Origin: Sipunculus nudus | Lineage: Eukaryota > Annelida > Sipuncula > Golfingiida > Sipunculidae | DNA length: 64,000 bases | NCBI GenBank assembly: GCA_026874595.1 | Contig: CM049322.1 | Coordinates: 28,397,340 to 28,461,339 of the forward strand | Direction of reading: 5' to 3' | In this document: piece by piece, positions 1-14,000 of the stretch | How positions within the stretch are numbered: position 1 is the first letter of the stretch | How the letters are laid out: each line of letters begins with the position of its first letter | Position numbers and translations under genes: made by a program | Notes under the pieces: model-generated | Database searches by the model: none | Seen by the model: only the letters and a program-made list of their open reading frames with translations | Told to the model about the DNA's origin: nothing

Positions 1-1380
1 ACACAGTACTTTGTTCACGGACATAACAGTACATAGTACTTTTTCACGGACATAATGCTACAGGGTACTTTGTTGACGTACATAACAGAACATGGTACTT
101 ACTTTCACGGACATAACATTACATGGTACTTTATTCACGGACATAACAGTACATGGTACTTTGTTCACGGACATAACAAAACATGGTACTTTGTTCACGG
201 ACATAACAGTGCATGAAACTTTGTTCACGTACATAACAGTACATGGTACTTTGTTCACGTACATAACAGTACATGGTACTTTGTTCACGGACATAACAGT
301 GCATGAAACTTTGTTCACGTACATAACAGTACATGGTACTTTGTTCACGTACATAACAGAACATGGTACTTTGTTCACAGACATAACAGAACATGGTACT
401 TTGTTCACGGACATAACAGTGCATGAAACTTTGTTCACGGACACACCATTACATGGTACTTTATTCACGGACATAACAGTACATGGTACTTTGTTCACGG
501 ACATAACAGTACAAAGTATTTGTTCACGGACATAACAGTACATGGTACTTTGTTCATGGACATAACAGCACATGGTACTTTGTTCACGGACATAACAGTA
601 CATGGTTCTTTGTTCACGGACATAACAGTACATGGTACTTTGTTCACGGACATAACAGTACAAAGTATTTGTTCACGGACATAACAGTACATAGTACTTT
701 GTTCATGGACATAACAGTACATGGTTCTTTGTTCACGGACATAACAGCACATGGTACTTTGTTCACGGACATAACAGTACATGGTACTTTGTTCACGGAC
801 ATAACAGCACATGGTACTTTGTTCACGGACATAACAGTACATGGTTCTTTGTTCACGGACATAACAGTACATGGTACTTTGTTCACGGACATAACAGTAC
901 ATGGTTCTTTGTTCACGGACATAACAGCACATGGTACTTTGTTCACGGACATAACAGTACATGGTACTTTGTTCACGGACATAACAGCACATGGTACTTT
1001 GTTCACGGACATAACAGTACATGGTACTTTGTTCACGGACATAACAGCACATGGTACTTTGTTCACGGACGTAACAGCACATGGTACTTTGTTCACGGAC
1101 ATAACAGCACATGGTACTTTGTTCACGGACATAACAGTACATGGTACTTTGTTCAGGGACATAACAGTACATGGTACTTTGTTCAGGGACATAACAGTAC
1201 ATGGTTCTTTGTTCACGGACATAACAGTGCATGAAACTTTGTTCACGTACATAACAGTACATGGTACTTTGTTCACGGACATAACAAAACATGGTACTTT
1301 GTTCACGGACATAACAGTGCATGAAACTTTGTTCACGTACATAACAGTACATGGTACTTTGTTCACGGACATAACAGACC
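1..1380. repeat. Type A sub-block of the 30-bp array
   Basis: About 46 well homogenised type A monomers. Variants recur in patches: CATGAAACT for CATGGTACT (for example 213, 303, 423, 1231, 1321), CACGTACAT for CACGGACAT, and AACAGCAC alternating with AACAGTAC between 745 and 1130. The alternation suggests short-range two-monomer amplification. A one-base-short monomer near 510 and another near 663 shift the phase. Confidence 0.9.
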
Positions 1381-2170
1381 ATAGTACTTTGCTCACGGAT
1401 ATAATGCTACAAGGTACTTTGTTCTCGGACATAATCATATAAGGTATTTTGTTTACGGACATAATGATACATGTTACTGTGTTCACTGACATAATGCTAC
1501 AGGGTATTTTGTTGAAGGACATAATGCTACATAGTACTTTGTTCTCGGACATAATCATAAAGAGTATTTTGTTCACGGATATAATGATTCATGGTACTTT
1601 GTTCTCAGATATAATGCTACATGGAATTTTGTTGAAGGACACAATGCTTTATGGTTCTTTGTTCTCGGACATAATCATATATGGCAATTTGTTCACGGAC
1701 ATAATGCTACATGGTATCTAGTTCTCGGACATAATCATATATGGTATTTTATATGCTACATAATGCTACATGGTACTTTATTCTCCGACATAATAAAATA
1801 TGGCATTTTGTTCATGGACATAATGCTACATGGTATCTAGTTCTCGGACATAATCATATAAGGTATTTTGTATGCTACATAATGCTACATGGTACTTTAT
1901 TCTCGGACATAATCATATAGAGTATTTTGTTCACGGACATAATGATTCATGGTACTTTGTTCTCGGATATAATGCTACATGGAATTTGGTTGAAGGACAC
2001 AATGCTTTATGGTTCTTTGTTCTCGGACATAATCATATATGGAAATTTGTTCACGGACATAATGCTACATGGTATTTTGTTCACGGACATAATCATGTAT
2101 GGTACTTGGTTCTCGGACATAATCATACATGGTACTTGGTTCTCGGACATAATCATATATGGTACTTTGT
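1381..2170. repeat. Type B sub-block of the 30-bp array
   Basis: Diverged monomers with ATAATGCTACA or ATAATCATATA in place of ATAACAGTACA and CTCGGAC in place of CACGGAC. Individual monomers are recognisable by private changes such as TTGAAGGACACAATGC at about 1630 and 1990 and TATGCTACATAATGC at about 1750 and 1876. These private marks recur further right in the same order, so the block has been copied as a unit. Confidence 0.88.
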
Positions 2171-2430
2171 TCATGGACATAATGCTACATGGTATTTGTT
2201 CACGGAAATATCAGTAAATGGTACTTTGTTCAGGGACATAACGGTACATGGTTCTTTGTTCACGGACATAACAGTACATGGTACTTTGTTCACGTACATA
2301 ACAGTACATGGTACTTTGTTCACGTACATAACAAAACATGGTACTTTGTTCACGGACATAACAGTACATGGTACTTTGTTCACGTACATAACAAAACATG
2401 GTACTTTGTTCACGGACATAACAGACCATA
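2171..2430. repeat. Type A island inside type B monomers
   Basis: Eight or nine type A monomers (HGTLFTDITV type) lie between two type B blocks. The run CAGGGACATAAC at 2231 matches the one at 1184, an offset of 1047 bp, and the A-to-B junction at about 1380 recurs at about 2429. The island is therefore the tail of the main type A block carried along in a duplication of about 1047 bp, not an independent insertion. Confidence 0.85.
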
Positions 2431-5010
2431 GTACTTTGCTCACGGATATAATGCTACAAGGTACTTTGTTCTCGGACATAATCATATAAGGTATTTTGTT
2501 TACGGACATAATGATACATGTTACTGTGCTCACTGACATAATGCTACAGGGTATTTTGTTGAAGGACATAATGCTACATAGTACTTTGTTCTCGGACATA
2601 ATCATAAAGAGTATTTTGTTCACGGACATAATGATTCATGGTACTTTGTTCTCAGATATAATGCTACATGGAATTTTGTTGAAGGACACAATGCTTTATG
2701 GTTCTTTGTTCTCGGGCATAATCATATATGGCAATTTGTTCACGGACATAATGCTACATGGTGTTTTGTTCACGGACATAATCATATATGGTACTTGGTT
2801 CTCGGACATAATCATATATGGTACTTTGTTCATGGACATAGTGCTACATGGTATCTAGTTCTTGGACATAATCATATATGGTATTTTATATGCTACATAA
2901 TGCTACATGGTACTTTATTCTCCGACATAATAAAATATGGCATTTTGTTCATGGACATAATGCTACATGGTATCTAGTTCTCGGACATAATCATATAAGG
3001 TATTTTGTTCTCGGACATAATGCTACATGGTACTTTATTCTCGGACATAATCATATAGAGTATTTTGTTCAGGGACATAATGATTCATGGTACTTTGTTC
3101 TCGGATATAATGCTTCATGGAATTTGGTTGAAGGACACAATGCTTTATGGTTCTTTGTTCTCGGACATAATCATATATGGAAATTTGTTCACGGACATAA
3201 TGCTACATGGTATTTTGTTCACGGACATAATCATGTATGGTACTTGGTTCTCGGACATAATCATACATGGTACTTGGTTCTCGGACATAATCATATATGG
3301 TACTTTGTTCATGGACATAATGCTACATGGTATCTAGTTCTTGGACATAAACAAATATGGCATTTTGTTTACGGACATAATGCTACATGGTATTTTTTCT
3401 CGGACATAATCATATATGGTATTTTATATGCTACATAATGCTACATGGTACTTTATTCTCGGACATAATCAAATATGGCATTTTGTTCACGGACATAATG
3501 CTACATGGTATTTTTTCTCGGACATTATCAAATATGGCATTTTGTATGCTACATAATGCTACATGGTACTTTATTCTCGGACATAATCATTTAAGTATTT
3601 TTTTAAGGGAAATAATGCTTCATGGTACTTTGTTCTCGGATATAATCATATGTGGTATTTTGTTCACGGACATAATGCTACAAGGTATTTTGTTCACGGA
3701 CAAAATGCTACATGTTACTGTGTTCACGGACATAATGCTACAGAGAATTTGGTTGAAGGACACAATGCTACATGGTACTTTGTTTTCGGACATAATCATA
3801 TATGCATGGCATTTTGTTCACGGACATAATGCTACATGGTATTTTGTTCTCGGACATAATCATATATTGTATTTTGTTCACGGACATTATAGTACATGTT
3901 ACTTTGTTCTCGGAAATAATGCTACATGTTTCTTTCTTCACGGACATAATGCTACAGGGTATTTTGTTCAAGAAGATAATGCTATATGGTACTTTGTTCT
4001 CGGACATAATCATATATGGTACATTTTTCAAGGACAAAATGATATATGGTACATTGTTTAAGGACATAATCATATAAGGTATTTTGTATGCTACATAATG
4101 CTACATGGTACTTTATTCTCGGACATAATCATATAGAGTATTTTGTTCACGGACATGATGCTACATGTTACTGTGTTCACGGACGTAATGCTACATGGAA
4201 TTTGGTTGAAGGACACAATGCTACATGGCTCTTTGTTCTCGGACATAATGCTACATGGTATTTTGTTCTCGGACATAAACATTTTTGGTATTTTGTTCTC
4301 GGACATAATCATATATGGTATTTTGTTCTCGGACATAATCATATATGGTATTTTGTTATCCGATATAATCATATATGGTATTTTGTTCACGGACATTATA
4401 GTACATGTTACTTTGTTCTCGGAAATAATGCTACATGTTTCTTTCTTCACGGACATATCGCTACAGGGTATTTTGTTCAAGGAGATAATGCTACATGGTA
4501 CTCTGTTCTCGGATATAAATCATATATGAAATTTCATTGAAAGACATAATGCTACACGGTACTTTGTTTACGGACATAATCGTATATCGTATTTTGTTTT
4601 CGGACATAATACTACATGGTATTTTGTTCTCGGACATAATGATACATGGTAATTTGTTCTCCAATATAATGCTTGATGATATTTTGTTATTAGACATAAT
4701 ACTATATGGTATTTTGTTCACGGACCTAATGGCACATGGCATTTTGTTCACGGATATAATGCTACATGATATTTTGTTCACGGACATTACTCTGTATGGT
4801 ATTTTGTTCTCGGACATAATGCGACACGGTACTTAGTTCACGGACATAATCATATATGGTACATTGTTCAAGAACATAATGCTACATGGTATTAATGCAC
4901 GGACATAATGCTCGATATTTTGTTCACGGACATAATGTTACATGATACTTGGTTCACCGACATTATGCTCTGTGGTATTTTATTCACGGACGTAACTCTA
5001 TATGGTATTT
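2430..5010. repeat. Second type B sub-block, decaying to the right
   Basis: Type B monomers continue to the end of the array. The first part (2430 to about 2870) copies 1381 to about 1820 at an offset of 1047 bp. The stretch beginning at 3059 copies 1921 onwards at an offset of 1138 bp. Beyond about 3600 monomers become more individual, with changed linkers such as TTAAGGGAAATAATGC and TTATTAGACATAATAC. After 4860 the spacing is irregular and the repeat fades out near 5010. Confidence 0.88.
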
Positions 5011-5890
5011 CCCTTGAATATTTTGAACTCTAGAAAAAAAGGGGTGTTTGCTAGGAGGTATTCGGAATCACCTTGTACCATTTGTACTGTTAAACAGTAG
5101 GCCCATGCTTGGTGACAAAAGTGGTAGCTGTTTTTTTTTTGTGTGTATTGGGGGGGGGGGGGTCTTTGATTTATAATCATCTTCCACATAGCTAGGATAG
5201 TCTGGTGTTTAAGCCTGGAACAGAAGGGATTTTACCATTCTTGCAGTAAAACAAACGGCTAAGTGGAGTTTGATGAGGGGAGGCGGGCATGTTATGGCCA
5301 ACATCACAGAGACAATAGCTAAGCATGTCTCATCTGGCCGTCTGGCTGGGGGCCTAGATCATCAGCGCGTCGCACAGGCCAGCAGACCGCTGTAACCGTC
5401 GACAGTCACGGGGGCTGGGGCTTCCATAAGCTGCGGGATTCGGGGTGCTGTATTTTGATGTATGGGTGTATAGGTTTAGTCTAGACAGCTTATTTCCACT
5501 GCTGTGGTCTCAAAAAGCCTCACTACTGACTGCAAGCTGATCATCAGGGAACTGGGCTTACCAGCGTCTTACGCAGACCCCACGGATTAAGGTACAGCCT
5601 GGCAGCACGAGAGAGCCCGGGTTGGGAGGTGGGGGGGGGGGGGGGTAATGAGTAAGTGCTGCTGACACTGACACTGGACTGACAGTGATGCTTGTGATGA
5701 TTATAATTAGTTATGTAGTATGTGCCCTTATGATGATAATAAAATTGTCCAATAAACGAGTACAGTAAAGGCACGAACAGAATAGACTTAATCAGTTGAC
5801 ACTGACAGAGAAAATAAAATGCTTATAGAAAAAAAGGAATAATTAGCAATCTGAAATAAATTCTGATCAGTATAAATGAGGCAAAACACA
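5011..5890. other. Single-copy spacer with homopolymer runs, no gene seen
   Basis: No convincing exon or RNA gene. It holds a T10 run (5131-5140), a G13 run (5150-5162) and a G15 run (5631-5645). The middle (about 5270-5440) is more GC-rich than its surroundings, with no recognisable protein in any frame. The right end is AT-rich and runs into the 96-bp array. Confidence 0.7.
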
Positions 5891-5894
5891 CTTT

Positions 5895-6430
5895 AGGCGT
5901 GCTCACACGTGACCGCCTTGGCTGAAATGATTGGACAGTGAAAGGGGGCAGGTAAAAGGAGGCATGAATGGACTAGATGGGAAGTGAATGAATGAACAAC
6001 ATGAGGTGGAGGCATGAATGGACAGGACAGTAGGTGAATGAACGATGTGAGATGAAGGCATGAATGAACGAGATGGGAAGTGAATGAACGCTGTGATGTC
6101 GAGACATGAATGGACGAGATGGGAAGTGAATGAACGCTGTGATGTCGAGACATGAATGTACGAGATGGGAAGAGAATGAACGTTGTGAAGTGGAGACATG
6201 AATGTACAAGACGGGAGGTGAATGGTGAACACTGTGAGATGGAGGCATGTATGGACAGGACAGTGGGTGAATGAACGCTGTGAGATGGAGGCATGGATGG
6301 ACGAAATGGGAAGTGAATGAATGAAGAATATGAGGTGGAGGCATGAATGGACAGGACAGTGGGTGAATGAACGCTGTGAGATGGAGGCATGAATGGACGA
6401 TATGGGAAGTGAATGAATGAACAACATGAG
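5895..6430. repeat. Left edge of the 96-bp array: simple 46-49-bp monomers
   Basis: Tandem copies of a 46-49-bp unit with GGAGGCATGAATGGAC and GGGAAGTGAATGAACG cores. Here the two halves of the later 96-bp monomer are still nearly alike. GTCGAGACATGAATG appears twice in a row at about 6097 and 6143. The edge looks like the ancestral monomeric state from which the 96-bp dimer was built (inference). Part of it, from about 6244, is repeated inside the array at about 11038 and 15833. Confidence 0.88.
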
Positions 6431-9400
6431 GTGTAGGCATAAATGGACAGGACAGTAGGTAAATGACCGCTGTGAAGTCGAGACATGAATGTACGAGATT
6501 GGAGAAGAATGAATGAACATTGTGCGGTGTAGGCATAAATGGACAGGACAGTAGGTAAATGAACGCTGTGAAGTCGAGACATGAACGTACGAGATTGGAG
6601 AAGAAAGAATGAACATTCTGAGGTGTAGGCATAAATGGACAGGACAGTAGGTAAATGAACGCTGTGAAGTCGAGACATGAATGTACGAGATTGGAGAAGA
6701 ATGAATGAACATTGTGAGGTGTAGGCATAAATGGACAGGACAGAAGGTAAATGAACGCTGTGAAGTCGAGACATGAATGTACGACATTGGAGAAGAATGA
6801 ATAAACATTGTGAGGTGTAGGCATAAATGGACAGGACAGTAGGTAAATAAACGCTGTGAAGTCGAGACATGAATGTACGAGATTGGAGAAGAATGAATGA
6901 ACACTGTGAGGTGTAGGCATGAATGGACAGGAAAGAAGGTAAATGAACCCTGTGAAGTCGAAACATGAATGTACGAGATTGGAGAAGAATGAATGAACAT
7001 TCTGAGGTGTAGGCATAAATGACCAGGAAAGTAGGTTAATGAACGCTGTGAAGTCGAGACATGAATGTACGAGATTGGAGAAGAATGAATGAACATTCTG
7101 AGGTGTAGGCCTAATGGACAGGACAGTAGGTAAATGAACGCTGTGAAGTCGAGACATGAATGTACGAGATTGGAGAAGAATGAATGAACATTCTGAGGTG
7201 TAGGCATAAATGACCAGGAAAGTAGGTAAATGAACGCTGTTAAGTCGAGACATGAATGTACGAGATTGGAGAAGAATGAATGAACATTCTGAGGTGTAGG
7301 CATAAATTGACAGGACAGTAGGTAAATGAACGCTGTGAAGTGGAGACATCAATGTACGAGATTGGAGAAGAAAGAGTGAACATTGTGAGGTGGAGGCACG
7401 AATGGACAGGAAAGTAGGTAAATGAACGCTGTGAAGTCGAGACATGAATGTACGAGTTTGGAGAGGAATGAATAAACATTGTGAGGTGTAGGCATAAATG
7501 GACAGGACAGTAGGTATATGAACGCTGTAAAGTCGAGACATGAATGTACGAGATTGGAGAAGAATGAATGAACATTCTGAGGTGTAGGCATAAATGGACA
7601 GGACAGTAGGTAAATGAACGCTGTGAAGTCGAGACATGAATGTACGAGATTGGAGAAGAATGAATTAACATAGTGCGGTGTAGGCATAAATGGACAGGAC
7701 AGTAGGTAAATGAACGCTGTGAAGTCGAGACATGAATGTACGAGATTGGAGAAGAATGGATGAACATTGTGAGGTGTAGGCATGAATGGACAGGACAGTA
7801 GGTAAATGAACGCTGTGAAGTCGAGACATGAATGTACGAGATTGGAGAAGAATGAATGAACATTCTATGGTGTAGGCATAAATGGACAGGACAGTAGGTA
7901 AATGAACGCTATGAAGTCGAGACATGAATGTACGAGATTGGAGAAGAATGAATGAACATTCTGAGGTGTAGGCCTAATGGACAGAACAGTAGGTAAATGA
8001 ACGCTGTGAAGTCGAGACATGAATGTACGAGATTGGAGAAGAATGAATGAACACTGTGAGGTGTAGGCATGAATGGACAGGACAGTAGGTAAATGAACGC
8101 TGTGAAGTCGAGACATGAATGTACGAGATTGGAGAAGAATGAATGAACATTCTGAGGTGTAGGCATAAATGGACAGAACAGTAGGTAAATAAACGCTGTG
8201 AAGTCGAGACATGAATGTACGAGATTGGAGAAGAAAGAATGAACATTGTGAGGTGGAGGCATGAATGGACAGGAAAGTAGGTAAGTGAACGCTGTGAAGT
8301 CGAGACATGAATGTACGAGATTGGAGAAGAATGAAAAAAATTGTGAGGTGTAGGCATAAAGGACAGGACAGTAGGTATATGAACGTTGTAAAGTCGAGAC
8401 ATGAATGTACGAGATTGGAGAAGAATGAATGAACATTGTGAGGTGTAGGCATAAATGGACAGGACAGTAGGTAAATGAACGCTGTGAAGTCGAGACATGA
8501 ATGTACGAGATTGGAGAAAAAAGAATGAAAATTGTGAGATGTAGGCATAAATGGACAGGACAGTAGGTAAATGAACGCTGTGAAGTCGAGACATGAATGT
8601 ACGAGATTGGAGAAGAAAGAATGAACATTGTGCGGTGTAGGCATAAATGGACAGGACAGTAGGTAAATGAACGCTGTAAAGTCGAGACATGAATGTACGA
8701 GATTGGAGAAGAATGAATGAACATTGTGAGGTTGAGGCATGAATGGACAGGACAGTAGGTAAATGAACGCTGTGAAGTCGAGACATGAATGTACGAGATT
8801 GGAGAAGAATGGATGAACATTGTGAGGTGTAGGCATGAATGGACAGGACAGTAGGTAAATGAACGCTGTGAAGTCGAGACATGAATGTACGAGATTGGAG
8901 AAGAATGAATGAACATTCTATGGTGTAGGCATAAATGGACAGGACAGTAGGTAAATAAACGCTATGAAGTCGAGACATGAATGTACGAGATTGGAGAAGA
9001 ATGAATGAACACTGTGAGGTGTAGGCATGAATGGACAGGAAAGAAGGTAAATGAACGCTGTGAAGTCGAAACATGAATGTACGAGATTGGAGAAGAAAGA
9101 GTGAACATTGTGAGGTGGAGGCACGAATGGACAGGAAAGTAGGTAAATGAACGCTGTGAAGTCGAGACATGAATGTACGAGTTTGGAGAAGAATGAATGA
9201 ACACTGTGAGGTGTAGGCATGAATGGACAGGACAGTAGGTAAATGAACGCTGTGAAGTCGAGACATGAATGTACGAGATTGGAGAAGAATGAATGAACAT
9301 TCTGAGGTGTAGGCATAAATGGACAGAACAGTAGGTAAATAAACGCTGTGAAGTCGAGACATGAATGTACGAGATTGGAGAAGAAAGAATGAACATTGTG

Positions 9401-11037
9401 AGGTGGAGGCATGAATGGACAGGAAAGTAGGTAAGTGAACGCTGTGAAGTCGAGACATGAATGTACGAGATTGGAGAAGAATGAAAAAACATTGTGAGGT
9501 GTAGGCATAAATGGACAGGACAGTAGGTAAATGAACGCTATGAAGTCGAGACATGAATGTACGAGATTGGAGAAGAATGAATGAACATTCTATGGTGTAG
9601 GCATAAATGGACAGGACAGTAGGTAAATGAACGCTATGAAGTCGAGACATGAATGTACGAGATTGGAGAAGAATGAATGAACATTCTGAGGTGTAGGCCT
9701 AATGGACAGAACAGTAGGTAAATGAACGCTGTGAAGTCGAGACATGAATGTACGAGATTGGAGAAGAATGAATGAACACTGTGAGGTGTAGGCATGAATG
9801 GACAGGACAGTAGGTAAATGAACGCTGTGAAGTCGAGACATGAATGTACGAGATTGGAGAAGAATGAATGAACATTCTGAGGTGTAGGCATAAATGGACA
9901 GAACAGTAGGTAAATAAACGCTGTGAAGTCGAGACATGAATGTACGAGATTGGAGAAGAAAGAATGAACATTGTGAGGTGGAGGCATGAATGGACAGGAA
10001 AGTAGGTAAGTGAACGCTGTGAAGTCGAGACATGAATGTACGAGATTGGAGAAGAATGAAAAAACATTGTGAGGTGTAGGCATAAAGGACAGGACAGTAG
10101 GTATATGAACGTTGTAAAGTCGAGACATGAATGTACGAGATTGGAGAAGAATGAATGAACATTGTGAGGTGTAGGCATAAATGGACAGGACAGTAGGTAA
10201 ATGAACGCTGTGAAGTCGAGACATGAATGTACGAGATTGGAGAAAAAAGAATGAAAATTGTGAGATGTAGGCATAAATGGACAGGACAGTAGGTAAATGA
10301 ACGCTGTGAAGTCGAGACATGAATGTACGAGATTGGAGAAGAAAGAATGAACATTGTGCGGTGTAGGCATAAATGGACAGGACAGTAGGTAAATGAACGC
10401 TGTAAAGTCGAGACATGAATGTACGAGATTGGAGAAGAATGAATGAACATTGTGAGGTTGAGGCATGAATGGACAGGACAGTAGGTAAATGAACGCTGTG
10501 AAGTCGAGACATGAATGTACGAGATTGGAGAAGAATGGATGAACATTGTGAGGTGTAGGCATGAATGGACAGGACAGTAGGTAAATGAACGCTGTGAAGT
10601 CGAGACATGAATGTACGAGATTGGAGAAGAATGAATGAACATTCTATGGTGTAGGCATAAATGGACAGGACAGTAGGTAAATAAACGCTATGAAGTCGAG
10701 ACATGAATGTACGAGATTGGAGAAGAATGAATGAACACTGTGAGGTGTAGGCATGAATGGACAGGAAAGAAGGTAAATGAACGCTGTGAAGTCGAAACAT
10801 GAATGTACGAGATTGGAGAAGAAAGAGTGAACATTGTGAGGTGGAGGCACGAATGGACAGGAAAGTAGGTAAATGAACGCTGTGAAGTCGAGACATGAAT
10901 GTACGAGTTTGGAGAGGAATGAATAAACATTCTGAGGTGTAGGCATAAATGGACAGGACAGTAGGTAAATGAACGCTGTGAAGTCGAGACATGAATGTAC
11001 GAGATTGGAGAAGAATGAATGAACATTGTGAGGTGTA
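6244..11037. repeat. Higher-order repeat of about 4.79 kb, copy 1
   Basis: This block starts in the simple edge monomers and runs through about 48 dimeric monomers. A private variant, AAATGACCGCTG, has its CCGCTG at 6467. It recurs at 11261 (offset 4794) and 16056 (offset 4795). The variant GTTAAGTCGAGAC and the GGCCTAATGG monomers keep the same relative order in later copies. Confidence 0.85.
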
Positions 11038-14000
11038 GGCATGTATGGACAGGACAGTGGGTGAATGAACGCTGTGAGATGGAGGCATGGATGGACGAAA
11101 TGGGAAGTGAATGAATGAAGAATATGAGGTGGAGGCATGAATGGACAGGACAGTGGGTGAATGAACGCTGTGAGATGGAGGCATGAATGGACGATATGGG
11201 AAGTGAATGAATGAACAACATGAGGTGTAGGCATAAATGGACAGGACAGTAGGTAAATGACCGCTGTGAAGTCGAGACATGAATGTACGAGATTGGAGAA
11301 GAATGAATGAACATTGTGCGGTGTAGGCATAAATGGACAGGACAGTAGGTAAATGAACGCTGTGAAGTCGAGACATGAACGTACGAGATTGGAGAAGAAA
11401 GAATGAACATTCTGAGGTGTAGGCATAAATGGACAGGACAGTAGGTAAATGAACGCTGTGAAGTCGAGACATGAATGTACGAGATTGGAGAAGAATGAAT
11501 GAACATTGTGAGGTGTAGGCATAAATGGACAGGACAGAAGGTAAATGAACGCTGTGAAGTCGAGACATGAATGTACGACATTGGAGAAGAATGAATAAAC
11601 ATTGTGAGGTGTAGGCATAAATGGACAGGACAGTAGGTAAATAAACGCTGTGAAGTCGAGACATGAATGTACGAGATTGGAGAAGAATGAATGAACACTG
11701 TGAGGTGTAGGCATGAATGGACAGGAAAGAAGGTAAATGAACCCTGTGAAGTCGAAACATGAATGTACGAGATTGGAGAAGAATGAATGAACATTCTGAG
11801 GTGTAGGCATAAATGACCAGGAAAGTAGGTTAATGAACGCTGTGAAGTCGAGACATGAATGTACGAGATTGGAGAAGAATGAATGAACATTCTGAGGTGT
11901 AGGCCTAATGGACAGGACAGTAGGTAAATGAACGCTGTGAAGTCGAGACATGAATGTACGAGATTGGAGAAGAATGAATGAACATTCTGAGGTGTAGGCA
12001 TAAATGACCAGGAAAGTAGGTAAATGAACGCTGTTAAGTCGAGACATGAATGTACGAGATTGGAGAAGAATGAATGAACATTCTGAGGTGTAGGCATAAA
12101 TTGACAGGACAGTAGGTAAATGAACGCTGTGAAGTCGAGACATCAATGTACGAGATTGGAGAAGAAAGAGTGAACATTGTGAGGTGGAGGCACGAATGGA
12201 CAGGAAAGTAGGTAAATGAACGCTGTGAAGTCGAGACATGAATGTACGAGTTTGGAGAGGAATGAATAAACATTGTGAGGTGTAGGCATAAATGGACAGG
12301 ACAGTAGGTATATGAACGCTGTAAAGTCGAGACATGAATGTACGAGATTGGAGAAGAATGAATGAACATTCTGAGGTGTAGGCATAAATGGACAGGACAG
12401 TAGGTAAATGAACGCTGTGAAGTCGAGACATGAATGTACGAGATTGGAGAAGAATGAATTAACATAGTGCGGTGTAGGCATAAATGGACAGGACAGTAGG
12501 TAAATGAACGCTGTGAAGTCGAGACATGAATGTACGAGATTGGAGAAGAATGGATGAACATTGTGAGGTGTAGGCATGAATGGACAGGACAGTAGGTAAA
12601 TGAACGCTGTGAAGTCGAGACATGAATGTACGAGATTGGAGAAGAATGAATGAACATTCTATGGTGTAGGCATAAATGGACAGGACAGTAGGTAAATGAA
12701 CGCTATGAAGTCGAGACATGAATGTACGAGATTGGAGAAGAATGAATGAACATTCTGAGGTGTAGGCCTAATGGACAGGACAGTAGGTAAATGAACGCTG
12801 TGAAGTCGAGACATGAATGTACGAGATTGGAGAAGAATGAATGAACACTGTGAGGTGTAGGCATGAATGGACAGGACAGTAGGTAAATGAACGCTGGGAA
12901 GTCGAGACATGAATGTACGAGATTGGAGAAGAATGAATGAACATTCTGAGGTGTAGGCATAAATGGACAGAACAGTAGGTAAATAAACGCTGTGAAGTCG
13001 AGACATGAATGTACGAGATTGGAGAAGAAAGAATGAACATTGTGAGGTGGAGGCATGAATGGACAGGAAAGTAGGTAAGTGAACGCTGTGAAGTCGAGAC
13101 ATGAATGTACGAGATTGGAGAAGAATGAAAAAACATTGTGAGGTGTAGGCATAAAGGACAGGACAGTAGGTATATGAACGTTGTAAAGTCGAGACATGAA
13201 TGTACGAGATTGGAGAAGAATGAATGAACATTGTGAGGTGTAGGCATAAATGGACAGGACAGTAGGTAAATGAACGCTGTGAAGTCGAGACATGAATGTA
13301 CGAGATTGGAGAAAAAAGAATGAAAATTGTGAGATGTAGGCATAAATGGACAGGACAGTAGGTAAATGAACGCTGTGAAGTCGAGACATGAATGTACGAG
13401 ATTGGAGAAGAAAGAATGAACATTGTGCGGTGTAGGCATAAATGGACAGGACAGTAGGTAAATGAACGCTGTAAAGTCGAGACATGAATGTACGAGATTG
13501 GAGAAGAATGAATGAACATTGTGAGGTTGAGGCATGAATGGACAGGACAGTAGGTAAATGAACGCTGTGAAGTCGAGACATGAATGTACGAGATTGGAGA
13601 AGAATGAATGAACACTGTGAGGTGTAGGCATAAATGGACAGGACAGTAGGTAAATGAACGCTGTGAAGTCGAGACATGAATGTACGAGATTGGAGAAGAA
13701 TGAATGAACATTCTGAGGTGTAGGCATAAATGGACAGAACAGTAGGTAAATGAACGCTGTGAAGTCGAGACATGAATGTACGAGATTGGAGAAGAATGAA
13801 TGAACATTCTGAGGTGAAGGCATAAGTGGACAGGGCAGTAGGTAAATGAACGCTGTGAAGTCGAGACATGAATGTACGAGATTGGAGAAGAATGAATGAA
13901 CATTCTGAGGTGTAGGCATGAATGGACAGGACAGTAGGTAAATGAACGCCTTGAAGTCGAGACATGAATGTACGAGATTGGAGAAGAAAGAGTGAACATT

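Larger units (their letters stand above)
1..5010. repeat. 30-bp minisatellite array, left end outside the window
   Basis: About 165 head-to-tail copies of a 30-bp unit with the core TTGTTCACGGACATAAC followed by an ACATGGTACT-like segment. The first base of the window is already inside the array, so the true left end is not visible. Two monomer families alternate. Type A has ...CACGGACATAACAGT and type B has ...CTCGGACATAATGCT or ...ATAATCAT. The unit is ten codons long and its consensus has no stop in several frames of either strand. This gives open frames such as HGTLFTDITV on plus and TMYCYVREQS on minus. These are by-products of unit length, because mutually exclusive frames on opposite strands stay open over the same DNA. 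Copies decay towards the right end (4860-5010), with irregular spacing. Confidence 0.97.

Noticed and set aside
58-2490. Open frames on both strands across the 30-bp array at the left edge
   Set aside because: Opposite strands and several frames are open at once because the unit is ten codons long without stops; differences between monomer types show no third-position preference in any frame.
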